NCBI GenBank assembly: GCA_030248215.1
Contig: JASANG010001561.1
Span: 62,001 to 126,000, forward strand
DNA: 64,000 bases
Direction: 5' to 3'
Source: Enoplolaimus lenunculus
Lineage: Eukaryota; Nematoda; Enoplea; Enoplida; Thoracostomopsidae
The notes beneath the pieces are model-generated. The model saw only the letters and a list, made by a program, of their open reading frames with translations, was not told the DNA's origin and searched no databases. The translations under genes and the position numbers were made by a program. Positions 45,148-56,490 of this stretch are shown in pieces. Each line of letters begins with the position of its first letter. Positions within the stretch are counted from its first letter, which is position 1.

Positions 45148-46557
45148 TTAACGAAATTTATGGCAAATAAATATTATTACAGAAGTGTGCAACTGCAAGG
45201 GATTGGTGGCATATTGAATTAGTTTTAAATTTTACCAGAAAAACTCACATTATTCATATTAATCGTTTTCTGCGCATTTACCAACGCAATGATTACAAAT
45301 AATGTGTTAAACTCTGTCGTTGTGCCAGTTTGTACGCCATTGCTGCTCAAATAGTATGTCAATTGTCCAACCTGAAGGTATTTCGTGTCTTGCAGAGGTT
45401 TCGTACCGGGCATACGTGCTATACATACTCGATCCAATGGTTCAACCATGCTTTTTGTGTCTTGTTTTACATGTGTTTCGTACAGCGTATCATGATACAA
45501 TTTAACCATGTTGCTAGAAATTACAAACGTTCGCTCCCGAATCGTAAATGAGTTTTAATTTTCTCGCGAATGAGGCTTTTAAAGTTTTTGGCCAATGTTA
45601 CATTTAGGGGTGTAACAGTAGATTAAGCGTATTCCTAATCCTAAGCCATTTACTAAGCGTTGCAAAACTGTGTTGCTCAGCCTAAGCCTAAGCCTAAGCA
45701 AAAATGTAGTCTAGAAACTAAACCTACTCTTTTATAGACCCGCCAGAAACCTGGACGCCCTTTAAAGTAACATGGGCCAATTTTTTTGTATCCCACGCAC
45801 TTGTAACCAAATTAGAATTGTTAAAACATTCCATTTTTCGATTTCACACAATCGCTCCTTCGCTTGAAACCTTTTCAATAAAATAATGGTACCAAAATTT
45901 AAATACTTATCCTACCTGTCGACACGTAATTTTTACAAATTGCTTGCGGCGCTCATAAGCAACTGATATTTCTGTTATGATTGAAAAATTGTCCGTGTCT
46001 TTCTAGCAGCGATTTTGACAACAAAATTTCCGATTTTTGACCATCAAAAAGAGCTGTTATAATTAAAGGAAATGAACACTAACGAAAAGGTCATTGAACT
46101 ATGATGAATTGTATATCATTTGTAAAAAATATTACCAGATTATTTTCTTTTTTGGTTTTTTAACGGGTAAATCAGCCATAACCGGTTGATATGGTTCGCG
46201 CGGATCGAGCTCAGGTTTTTGGTTTATGGTTTTGAACAGACATTTTGTAGCAGTACCAAATGTTACTCTGAATACAATACAGCTGGTTGAATGGAATAGG
46301 TATATTACATATCATTGTATTGATATATAATGATACATATATATTTAAAATTGTAAAGCCAATAATTACTACCAATTAGAAACGCTAAATACGTGACAAC
46401 AGTAAATACTGAAGAAATTACACCTCATATGTATATTATTGGCTTAAAAAGCAGCCCAGACTTTTGAAATTTTTAAATTTTACACAATTTAAGCTTAGCA
46501 TAAAGACTTACGCTTAATCTTATTTTTTGAAATGCCTTCAGCTTGTGGCGGGTGCAT
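45148..46557 (-). CDS. Small four-exon gene, possibly mitochondrial ribosomal protein uS17m
   Basis: Four short minus-strand exons, 46557-46512, 46265-46136, 45513-45249 and 45192-45148, join in phase into 161 codons with GT-AG borders. The last intron is only 56 nt. The third exon reads YETHVKQDTKSMVEPLDRVC then IARMPGTKPLQDTKYLQVG. The order aromatic-x-x-His, GD/LD-x-V, R-x-P, K-x-L-x-V resembles the OB-fold core of ribosomal protein S17, and KKPKKKII before it is basic. That similarity is by eye and weak. Uncertain points: the acceptor of exon 2 (two AGs in a row) and whether exon 1 belongs. Exon 2 could also receive a splice from the Lim3 final exon, whose stop overlaps a GTAAAA donor-like word in matching phase. 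The third exon is the best supported. Confidence 0.45.
45591..45778. mobile_element. Telomere-core MITE, type B
   Basis: Left end ggccaatgttacatttaggg and right end ccctttaaagtaacatgggc are inverted. The core is gcctaagcctaagcctaagc. Flanks aagttttt and aatttttt are close to an 8-bp duplication. It lies in intron 2 of the small gene above. Confidence 0.8.
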
Positions 46558-46565
46558 AAAAGCCC

Positions 46566-46970
46566 TACTGTAGTGACCTGAATAAGTTGGGGGCGATATG
46601 TATTTGGCCTCTCCAGAAGGTTCCCCCTGTTATTCGTTTGCGGACTGTTATTTATTTTTAGCCTGCCCTCTGCCGCCCTTCATAACTGATATATATCCGC
46701 TATTGGAACTATCCGTTGAATTAAGCGTTAATTTGTCTTGTATGAAAAACTTGAGCGATATTGCAAGGTTATATGTTAGAGATGCACTTTCAAAACGTAA
46801 CTATGCTATAAAGTTTTGAACTCAACTTTATTTGGTCCTGGAGCCATTTATGCACTACAAGGACCCTAATTACGGTTTAGAAACTCTTATTAGGAATCCG
46901 GACTCTTATTGATAGACTCAAAATGGAAAACCCCGTCTGATTACCCCCTATTATTCGGGTCACTACACTA
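46566..46970. mobile_element. Tc1/mariner-like MITE
   Basis: Left end tactgtagtgacctgaataa and right end tattcgggtcactacacta. The full interior is present in the same orientation as the 2998 copy. It ends 9 bp before the putative start codon of the small gene, so it could form part of its upstream region. Confidence 0.87.
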
Positions 46971-47646
46971 CGCTTTACTGTACAAGGTGCTTTGCCAACT
47001 CACTTTACTACGCGATCTAAATATATTTAGGACGGGCATACAACGATTTTAAAAGTCTTATAATCGACGTTGAAACTTTTCTGGGGGCGAAAATACTCTA
47101 AGCGGCCTGAGCCCTCACCCGCCTCCCGATTGGATACGGGCCGATGCTGTAATGAGAAATACATGGCAAAAATTTAGTTATAGAGCTTGCTCATTTATGG
47201 TTTCAAAAAGCACGTTTCATCTAGAAACCAGTACCCCTATTTTTAAAACGACACACTTCATAACCAAAAACCAGTCCGGAACAGTTGGTGAAGATTAATT
47301 GACAAATCATAGAGTTTATATTTTGCGAATTCCGTCGTTTATCTAAAAGCATTGTGCATCTGAGGTGTTCCATTTAGGACCACTGTCGAGCAAGTTTTTT
47401 CGTTCTAAACAAGAACTTTTTCTCACAACAGATAAACAATAGTTTAAGAAATTCTTTCACATTGCTGTTGAATTGTTCATACAAGCGATATATTTTAAAC
47501 GAATTGATGGCACGGGATATGGGTCAACATACTATTCGCTGAAGCTCATTTTCGTTCCGTTCCATTAAACATTCGAACTTTAATAAGTTATTGCGCGATT
47601 TATCTTCCGTTTTCGCAGTGCTAAACACCGTTAGTGCTGCCGTTTT
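46971..47646. other. Intergenic sequence downstream of Lim3
   Basis: 47030-47160 shares phrases with 35990-36110 and 42390-42420 (gggcatacaa, acgttgaaacttttctgggg), a dispersed repeat end. No gene. If Lim3 is polyadenylated soon after its stop, its 3' UTR lies here. Confidence 0.35.
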
Positions 47647-50600
47647 TTACCCAACGTATGGATGCAGACCTCCAATGTCACCGTGAGTATCTTGAGTGTC
47701 CAAGTGCTGATGCGACACAACGGTTGTTGTGGTTAACAGTTGGGCCTGTGGCCTTAATCCTGACGTCATCAGGATTGCTTCTGATTGGCTGAGAGTTTCC
47801 GCAGCGGATCGATATGGTGTACTCAACAGATTGACTTCTGCAGGATTTTGCAACAATGCTACGCTTACCGGAACTTCTGACTGTAGTTGTATTGTGGGCG
47901 TTGGGTCGTGATGCTGTTGCAACGGTTGAAGCGGAACCGGAACCGCACCAGATGTCGATTGAGGTAGTCCTATGATTGATGGTGCCGGAAGTATCGGAAA
48001 GAAACTGGTCGAAACTACAACCGGAGACGAAGATCCGCCAGAATGAGAACCCAAGAATCCAGGATCGATGCCTGATAAATGTCGCGATGGTGTGTTCAGT
48101 TCTGAGGGTTCATTTTCACTATTTGTACGCCGTTCTAAAACGGACGCGGTCCCACTGTCGCCACCGCCACTGTCACCAAGACGATGGCCGTGTAGTCCGC
48201 CGACGAATGGTGCGTTTGGATCGCCCGATAAGCTGTTCGTATCGTAATCAGACATGATTTCATCACCGTCTTCTGAAAAGACAAGAATGACAAACAAATA
48301 GTAGTTAAACAACATTTGTTTTCAGAAAACATATTCTACAAGACACTTGTTTACGTCCCTCAAACAACATCTTTGAGTATCGATGCTGGCAGTATGTCCA
48401 TTTTTGCCCCAGAAATGCTCATAGAGCAGATACTTGTTTTATTTCCAGAGAAAAATTCGCCTTATACTAATGTACGTACCTTTTGATAACAGGCAACAGT
48501 TTATCCCACACCAGATATTTATTACTTCAAGAAATGAGTTACGTTTGACCTTGCACTATTGTATGAATGGCGTAGTACCGTTTTCTTTTTGTGTTACATA
48601 TTTTATTTGCTGAGATTTCAAATGAAAACCGGATTGGCCTACGCTTTCAAATCCAATGCGCCCTAAATTTATGTAATCTCATTAGGTTCGAGTGAAAAAT
48701 AACATCACAGTCTTTTCTGTACATAAATTTCAAATTTCGTACTGAGGAAAGCAATTATTTTTTGTATATAAACTGCAGAATCAGATATTCAAAGCCTAAC
48801 TGAATTTTTTCAATTAAGTCAAAATCGAACTCGCTCGGATAGCTTTGAACTGCAGACTTGTCTAATTAATAATTAATGCTTTAATCAAGCAAATGGAGGT
48901 TTCGAGTTACCGTCACGCCTTTATTGTGGTGTTAAACCTGCAGCTACCCTTGAGACGCAACAAGTCGCTGTGTCATATTCATATATTGAATAACTAATGT
49001 TGTTCTAAACACATAATATGTGGTAATATAATGGTGGCCCGTGTATAGCACAGGGCCGTAAGGTAGTGTTAGCATAGTCATTAGCTTAAGCCTAAGCCTA
49101 AACATAAGCCTAAGCGTAAGAATGAGCTTATAGCTAAGTAAGCCTAAGCCTAAGCCTAAGCAAAAATGAGTCTAAAGTTATTGCTTACTCTATTGCAGTC
49201 CCGCAGAAAAACGTTCCGACCATGATCTTTATTCTTATGCAACAGTTTAACACCTGCTTGTACTACCTAAGTTATAACAAGCAGCCCCTACAGGGATCAG
49301 AAAGACAAGGTACGTCCAATCTGCAATAATCAGTTTGACCACCTTGTATTGCATAATTGACTGGGTCGTATTGTTCTTTTGTTTCATTCTGGCTCTAGCA
49401 GTCCTGGTGACGTAAAATATAAGATTCCAAAATTTTATTTTGAGTTTGAATCTGAATTTTATTCAAATGAGTACAACTTTAACCACTGGAAGGGCTCACA
49501 CCGCTTTGGGCATTTGTACCATTGAGCAAAAACTCAAGGTTCATTTTTCCGGTGAGTACAGAGACCGCAACTATTTTTTCCGTTGCAAAAAAGATATCAG
49601 GATGAAAAATCATCGGATACTTTGTGGATAACCAACACAGACCCTATATATAGTTACAAAAACTCTCATCATTGAAAAATTACCAGAACTGTCTCCGGTA
49701 CAGGTTTATTCTGAATGCAAAGCTAAAAATACTAAAACATTAAAGTACCTCGGTAAGTGCGAAATGTAAGGTAGCACCAAAAGCACCTTTCTTCCACATT
49801 TGGTATATTTGTTAGGAACCCCTATGTTTGGGCAACATTAGTGGTTCACATGGAATTTAGATTTGATAGGACTGGCTCAGATAAAAATAAAAATATCGGC
49901 TTTTAGGCACCGATAGCCAATCATTATCGACAGTTTACAAGGGCTACGCCCATTTACGCAGTAGAAATACCTAAAGCCACATTGAAGAAGAAACGCAGCA
50001 TCCGTGTCCCCGTATCCAAGCAGAATTCAACTCTGATTAGGCAGAGATACACGATCTCCCTGGACTTGGCCCAGCTTTTGTTAAGCTCTTACGTAAAATT
50101 AGGTTTTGTTTTATGCTAACCAACAAAACTTATGAGAATCTATTATGAGGTATATATATGTATAGCATCCAAAAAAATAATGTACTTAGAATAGATGAAC
50201 TAATCAATCATGTTTTAAAAACTGCATATATAAATTTGTCTCTGGCTTGCATTGTGTTTTAGCTGAACAACACTGGTATCTACACAGCTTGAAAACCATG
50301 CTGATAAACAATTGGTAAACAGGTCACGGTGTTGAAAACTTAGCATTTCTGAGGTGAGATTTATCATCGCTGTCAAATTAAAAATTGACAATCAAACAGC
50401 AAAAACGTGGGCAAATTAACACTTTTAGTTGGAGCAGTCAACAGGATGAACCGGAGGTCTGCCTTCGGCAGAAAACCGACCTCCGGTTACGGTACAATTA
50501 TTGCCGTAGGTTCGAGCGATTTCGGTTGTGAAATTTTGCATAGTTTTACAAAACTACTCTGTTTGGCGCGTTTCGTTTTCAAATTTGACACAATTTTGAA

Positions 50601-53600
50601 GAAAAAATTGTCGAGATTTTGTAAAAAAATGAAAACCAATTGATTTAGCAACATATTACAGATATTTGTTAAATCAACATCATTTTAACTGCTTAAATTC
50701 GCCTCAGCTCCGGTTTCAACTTCGGCTCCGGCTTTAGCAAATTTTGTTGACCTCCGATTCCGGCTCCAGTTATTTTCACCTCAGGTCGCACTCTGGCGGT
50801 CAACGATTGTACGATTGTAATGTTACAGGTAAAATGATAAGTTTTATGATGTTTCAAAACTGAACATCTCATATATGCAAGTTATTTTGATATTTCTTTA
50901 AGAGGCATTAGGTTGAACACTTTTCTAGCCTAATATTATATACAACTAATGTACGTATAGTTTTCCCACTGGTTTAAGTGGTACCAAACCTCACGAACAG
51001 CCAAGGTAGAAAAGTTTCATTAAACTTTGCTATGTTGACACAAGTACTATTTGCTATCTTTACATACGAATAAAGAGGGTAAATTGTAAATTTTGGGGAC
51101 ACTCTTGTTTTCTAAAAATAATTGTTAGAAATTAATAAGCGCACATTGTATCTTTCTTAACTGGAACCTTAAAGCTTTTGTATTGTTCCTAACCAAGGTT
51201 CTAATCTTAAAAAACTGCTGCAAGTTATTAGTTTCTACAAATAAGAAAATCTCAGGGTTCACCATAAAACGGTCCATTGGTTGCTATGTTTGCATTTTTA
51301 TAGTTATTCCAAATTTCAAAAAATTGCATTATTTCCACGTCTGAAATAACTGGCGGATTTATAAAAGGTGTTGCCCCGACCATGGCACCTAACATTAATG
51401 AAAAACAAAGTTTACATTCAGATTTATTACTAAAATTGCGTTTGGCTTTTCGCTCGCTAAGCTTGCGAGTTTTTTCATTGTTATATATTATATGGTGCCA
51501 TTTTGGAAGAAATTTTTCTTAGCGAAGTGCATGTTAACTTAAAACAACGTACTCAGCAAAACCTTACCGCATAAACTTTTTGTATCATCAACAATTTCGG
51601 AGTCACAGTCGTCGCTCAAGCTCATACCAGAAATCGACGCAGCGCTGCTAACAGCCGCTGCTGCGGCAGCGCCGCCGCCAATTTTTGCTGAAAAATATTG
51701 ACAAAATCGTGCCCGTCCTGCATCTTTTTTCAATCGTTTTTCTTTTGCTCGGCGATTTTGAAACCAAACCTGAAATAAGTTGAATTGGATCCTTATTATT
51801 CACCTAAGCCAGGAATAAAAACAAAACGTTCGTCATTGATAAAAGATTTGTGTTTGTAGCACTAGCGTAAACCTAAGCCTCAACTGAAGCTTAAACCTAA
51901 GTCTAAGGAAAATAATAAACAGTAATGTGAGGAAAAACTTTTGCCTTCCAACAAATTATCACTTGTACGAGTTAAAGTTAACAAGTACTATAATATATCA
52001 GGGTGCAACCGGAATTCCGGTTCCAACATTTTTCACCTTCCGGTTCCGGTAAATTGCAATTTCACTTGCACCCTGATATATATATAATACGTGACCACCG
52101 TCAAACCTGAACTACTCTCATATCGAGTCCAGTATCGGAGGCCAATTGTTCTCTGACATGTCGTGCCGGTTTCGGCGACGCTTGATATGCTTGTTTCAAA
52201 GTTTCCAGCTGTTTTGCTGTGATTGTTGTCCGCGGGCGTTTGTTGCTGTTATCGAGTTCTACAAAAGACAAATAAAGATGGCGTTATACATGCGGTGCGA
52301 TGTCGTCCAGTGCTCATGTCAAAGCTGTTGCAATAAGATTTTGGCCCATATGTAAAACAAGCTTGGGCTTAGGCTTAGGAATAGGCTCATCCTTACGCTT
52401 ACGCTTAGGCTTAGGCTTAGGCTTAGGCTTAGGCTTAGGCTTAGGCTTTGGAATATGCTTATACTACCGTTCCGGCACTGTTCTAACTATTGGTAGAAAT
52501 GTTTAATAAAACCTATCAACTTACATCATTGAAGTTGCATTGTTAAACATAACAATTTGCAGAAAAATATATTCTTTAAAGACAATGCCCGCCGCTATAA
52601 CTAACCTCCTTTGCTTTTTGCAAGCTCATAGTCGGCTTTACAGACCAATTTGCCGTCTGACGGAATCAAAAAGAATTCATCGCCAGTGTTCATTTCTTTG
52701 TTGCACAAACAACATTTGAAGCAGTGCAAATGGTAGACATGATCCTGTAACACAGGTTGTGCAACCTTACAAAAGTTGAATTTGTAAATGTTCAGTCTAA
52801 AGCGACCATGTACATTTTGGCTTTTGTACATTTTGACCCATGTATAGATCAGGGGCGGATCGTTTTTTTGTATGACTGGTATGGACTAAGCTTAAGTTTT
52901 ATTCTAATTTTAAGTTAGGCATATAGAATGTAAGCCTACTCTTTTAGAGTCACACCAGAAACCGGGACGGTCCTAAAAGTAACATGGGCTGACTTAGGTA
53001 TAGGCTTATCTTCACGCTTAGGTTTATTCTCAGGCTTAGGCTGAGGTTTAGGCCTAGGAATATGGAAATATTACTGATGTCACGGTCCTTATCTATCTAT
53101 ACATTGGCCTGACCAGTGGCCTTCGCCATAGATTTCGAAAGTTTCAAACTTTTAGTATAACTTAGGCTTTTGGGCTCGGAGCCTACTTAGGCTTGTGGTG
53201 GAAAGTGTAAAAGTGCAGAACGTGTTCGGAAAGATTACTTAAGACTTTTGAAACGACGCAATTGAAAACGTCCGATATGATGTGCAGGTTTTAGAACTAC
53301 TAGCAACCGGGTATCGGTATTTTTAATCACCCCTTAATTTATAGCAAAACAAACAGACATATATTTATTCAAACTTTAAAAAATTAATTTGTTTTACAGT
53401 AACTAAAGCGTTGTGTACCTGTGCTCTTCTGATCAAACTTTGAGGTACAATACCTTCATCACAAGACGAACATTTTGTGCCATATTTTCTGCAATTTTAA
53501 AACTGAAACGTTTCCGCGAAGAATTTGGACCAAATGTACTTGCTAAATTTTAGATATGGCTTACTGCTAATTGCATACAACTCAGTTTTTACCCAAATTT

Positions 53601-54565
53601 TCCAATTTTATATGTAAACTTTTAAATTTCGAAAAATGTTGCTAAAAAACTTTGATAAACATTTTAGAGCCCCTACTGTTGTTGAGAGGTACAAACTATT
53701 GATGGCTGATTTTTTGGGCTTAAATTTCAAACAAAAATTCATATTCAACAAGCTTTGTAATTAAGCTAAAGCTTTCAAGTATATGATTTGTTTTTTCTTT
53801 AAATCTAGACATATTCACCGACAGGTACTTGCAAGAAGATTCAGCGGCACTCCCTCCTTTCGTTTCGTAATCTACTGTAATGACCCGAATAATATGGGGT
53901 AATCGAAAGGGGTCCCCATTTTGAGTCCCAATCAATAGGAGTCCGTATCTTTAATAATAGTGCGTAAGCAGATAACAGGACACTACGCCAAACAAATATC
54001 AGTCTCCCTGTTATTCGGGTCACTACAGTAACGTATAAAAGTAGGTATCATTGCAACGCAGCGGTCTAATTTAAAACAGCGTGTTTTTGAATCACAGCAT
54101 AGCACAATGTTGTGTTATAAATCTATTTACTAATATTTCTGCAAAAATCTACGCGCTAAACAGATAATGTTAATTATAAGCGCCCGAGCGCTAGGCCTAA
54201 GCCCAAACTTATGCCTAAACAAGCCAAAAGCTAAGCATTAATCTACTCGTAATCAATCCTTAGCTTAAGCCTAAGCCTCCCAGTACAAAAACCGCAGTCT
54301 CCCTGTCGCTCAGTGTGTAGTGTGCTTTTGTGATAAACTTAATAGTCCAGCTAAACAATTACAATTTACGGTTACCGATAAAAATCTTGACTACAAAATA
54401 TGAAATCGTCGCGTGAAAAGCATTTTCCGTTCAGTTTTACGTTGCATTCAGCACACGTCAAACACGATTCGTGGTACGTTCGCTCGAGGACTTTGTAAAT
54501 AAATCGGTCAAGGATCGGTTCACGGCATGTTTTACAGTTCGACGGGGTGAGTTGATCACAATTGG
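47647..54565 (-). CDS. lim3: LIM-homeobox transcription factor, Lim3 / LHX3-LHX4 class
   Basis: A nuclear transcription factor specifying neuron identity; the C. elegans member is ceh-14. Exons 54565-54376, 53488-53419, 52744-52606, 52258-52107, 51769-51568 and 48272-47647 join in phase. They encode LIM1 ([13 protein letters not shown] to FCSQDFYR), LIM2 (KYGTKCSSC to [14 protein letters not shown]) and the homeodomain [19 protein letters not shown] through [15 protein letters not shown] with Gln50. All LIM zinc ligands are visible. The class is set by [18 protein letters not shown], matching the LHX3/4 block after the homeodomain. The exon border falls between Gln and VWFQN in helix 3, a LIM-homeobox trait. 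The tail has an Ala run (GGGAAAAAA), an acidic DCDSEIVDD and a long Ser/Pro/Gln-rich region ending at 47647. The first coding exon, upstream of 54565, was not found. Introns carry several MITEs. Confidence 0.95.
48273..49035. other. Lim3 last intron, 3' part
   Basis: AT-rich intronic sequence. I see no small exon with consistent phase and no repeat terminus. Confidence 0.4.
49036..49226. mobile_element. Telomere-core MITE with mixed termini, in a Lim3 intron
   Basis: The left end ggcccgtgtatagcacaggg is type A. The right end gtcccgcagaaaaacgttcc resembles the subterminal region of type A, but the outermost part is lost. Two CCTAAG arrays (49087-49120 and 49139-49160). Confidence 0.7.
49227..50442. 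other. Lim3 intron sequence, nothing identified
   Basis: AT-rich, with one frame at 49440-49631 that has no domain or partner exon. No repeat ends recognised. Confidence 0.35.
50443..50796. mobile_element. CGGAGGT TIR element in a Lim3 intron
   Basis: Left end aaccggaggtctgccttcgg, right end ttttcacctcaggtcgcact. The interior is a reverse-oriented relative of the 42850 element (shared acaacatattacagatattt text). Flanks cagtcaac and cggtcaac are an 8-bp duplication with one mismatch, pointing to a hAT-type mechanism. Confidence 0.8.
50797..51567. other. Lim3 intron sequence, nothing identified
   Basis: AT-rich, without open frames, repeat ends or RNA-like boxes that I can support. Confidence 0.35.
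51868..51912. repeat. Short degenerate telomere-like patch
   Basis: aacctaagcctcaactgaag and cttaaacctaagtctaagg lie in the Lim3 intron that splits the homeodomain. No termini. Confidence 0.5.
51995..52080. mobile_element. Minimal foldback copy of the GGGTGCAACCGG family
   Basis: tatatcagggtgcaa and ttgcaccctgatata are perfect 15-bp inverted ends about 55 bp apart. The middle holds ggaattccggttcc and cttccggttccgg. It sits in the Lim3 intron within the homeodomain, 27 bp from the exon at 52107. Confidence 0.85.
52343..52492. mobile_element. Telomere-core MITE, type A, the longest TTAGGC array
   Basis: The core has a shorter run at 52363-52380, then about seven uninterrupted GCTTAG hexamers at 52403-52445. 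The right end (actaccgttccggcactgtt) is good. The left keeps only ggcccatatgtaaaacaagc, so the left subterminal part is deleted. In a Lim3 intron. Confidence 0.75.
52835..53108. mobile_element. Composite telomere-core MITE, type A outside with a type B end inside
   Basis: Outer ends gacccatgtatagatcaggg and gtccttatctatctatacat are type A. In the middle, a type B right terminus (gacggtcctaaaagtaacat, 52968-52987) is present. This looks like an insertion or recombination between the two types. It lies in the intron separating the two LIM2 exons. Confidence 0.7.
53873..54030. mobile_element. Short mariner-like MITE in the Lim3 LIM1-LIM2 intron
   Basis: Left end tactgtaatgacccgaataa and right end ttattcgggtcactacagta. 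Most of the interior is deleted, leaving 158 bp. Confidence 0.85.
54190..54275. repeat. Degenerate telomere-like patch
   Basis: Words such as cctaagcccaaacttatgcc and cttagcttaagcctaagcct lie between the short MITE and the LIM1 exon. No terminal repeats. Confidence 0.5.
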
Positions 54566-54650
54566 CTGAAAATAAACGAACAATTCACTAATTCTATACC
54601 AATACCATGGTATAGAAATGCGGTTCTGATGAAACAGCCTCCAAATTTCG

Positions 54651-54849
54651 GACCATGTAAGGAGAAGGGGCGGACCGCTTTTCTGCCGAACTGCAGTTTA
54701 AGCTTGAGACTAATTTTTTGCTTAGGCTCTGGCTTAGACTGAGGCTTGCATTTAGGTATGGGCTTATCCTTGCGGTTAATCTCAAACTTAGGCTTAGGTT
54801 TAATAATTTACTTGTACTACTGTTACAGCCCTGTTTCGTGCATTTTGCC
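54651..54849. mobile_element. Telomere-core MITE, type A, upstream of the LIM1 exon
   Basis: Left end accatgtaaggagaaggggc and right end actgttacagccctgtttcg. Degenerate TTAGGC units inside. It lies either in the first Lim3 intron or in its promoter region. Confidence 0.7.
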
Positions 54850-55556
54850 GGGTTTTTCTAGCCATTTTTCATTTTACAAATATATATTTGTACGTACAAA
54901 GGTCTATTCAGTATCGCTAACCAGATTCACCTGTGTAACACGTTTGAACGATGATCATTTGGGGTCACCGATTTTCGATCTGCACTTGAGATATAATACA
55001 TGAGCATGCCAAATATTCATATCAAAATAAAATCTTGTACGCCATAAATTCGCACAAATTATTGATTAATTCTGGTTTCGTCATGTTAATGGTCTGTTTA
55101 ACCTATTTGACTCAATATGCGGTAAAAAAACACACAGAGACAAATTGGGGTAGTATCATAGAAACAGGAGCCAGAGCAGCCCAACCCCACATCCCTATTT
55201 GGGTGGCCTACCCCCAAAGGGCCTCACCCTAACAAGTTTTTAAAATTTGAATATATTTTGACGATCGCAAGGGGAAGCCACCCCGGAATTACCGGGAGGG
55301 GCACTTTTGCTTGATTCGGCGCGGCTTACAAACGTTAGTTGCTAGCATCAAGCGGTTTAAAGAACACTAAAATGATTCAAGTAATGTTTTCGAAATTATT
55401 CATAAGATGTGTCCTATTTTAGATTTTTCAACATAGATATAAAATTTAATATGGTTTGGGCTAAATTTCCTAACTACATCACTTTACAAAGTAGTCCTTT
55501 CAAATTTTATAAATATTAATTGTCCAGGCATCACCGTAGCCGCGAAAATTTCGACT
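54850..55556. other. Sequence upstream of the known Lim3 exons
   Basis: Frame 55035-55232 (65 codons) has no domain. 55200-55300 is locally C/G-rich and repeat-like. The missing first Lim3 exon could lie in this stretch or further right, but I cannot place it. Confidence 0.3.
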
Positions 55557-55767
55557 AATGTTACCTTGAGGCGCGTAACAGTAGTATAAGCTTTATTCCT
55601 AATCCTCTAAGCCTAAGCATCAGGGTAACAATACTCTTATACCTAAACCTAAGATAAGCCTATGCCTAACCCGAAGCAAAAGCAAACACTTAGTCTAAAA
55701 CATAAGCTTACTTACTCTATTATAGTACAGCAAATAAAAATAGTTTGCACCTCAAAGTGACGTTGGA
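55557..55767. mobile_element. Telomere-core MITE, type B
   Basis: Left end aatgttaccttgaggcgcgt and right end ttgcacctcaaagtgacgtt are inverted. Degenerate CCTAAG units inside. Confidence 0.65.
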
Positions 55768-56324
55768 AAAAATTTATGTAGTTTGAAAACCCTTGTGTAC
55801 TTTAGGTACGTATGTTCCAGGAAAACGTCGATGTTTACACCTACATAAACAAATTTTTCGGGCTCGGGCTAAGCCATTTAACTTCTACTACAGTTTTGTA
55901 CTATTCCACAAAGTGCCAGAATAGCCTTAATCCACGTTAGGCTAATTGTTCTACTATTGGGAGACAATTTTGCATATCGTACGCAACTTTAACGCTAAAT
56001 GTAAGCAGCGTTAAAATATAATGCAAAAAATACTGAAAAGGGGGGGGGGGTAAATTTGTGCAGGAACGATAAAAAATAACCACTTTTACAGGATATATGA
56101 TATTAACTTGTTTGATGCTAGTTATTAAATAACACATTTAATCCCTGCGGTTCGCCACAATTGTTTTATAACAGATTACCTATAAAAATGCAATCCGAGC
56201 TAAACCTGCTGGTACTTAGTGCGGATAGTTAGTTCCATGCTTATTCTTTAATCTCGATTGCCAAATCTATGACCTACTGTGCCCTTTGCATCCACAAAGA
56301 ATTATAGTTATAAAAATGCAGTGC

Positions 56325-56490
56325 CAGTGTTCCTTTTAGGGCCGTAAACAATAGATTAAGCGTATTACTGAGCCTAAGTCTAAGCTTAAATGTTGAAAAA
56401 GTGTAACCCTAAGCCTAAGCCTAATCCTAAGCAGAATTGGAGTCTAAAACCTAAGCATACTTTTTGGACGGCCGTAAAAGTAACATGGGT
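56325..56490. mobile_element. Telomere-core MITE, type B
   Basis: Left end gttccttttagggccgtaaa and right end acggccgtaaaagtaacatg are inverted. The core is accctaagcctaagcctaat. Confidence 0.7.

Noticed and set aside
50407-50643. 78-codon frame in a Lim3 intron
   Set aside because: It coincides with the TIR element at 50443 and has no domain.
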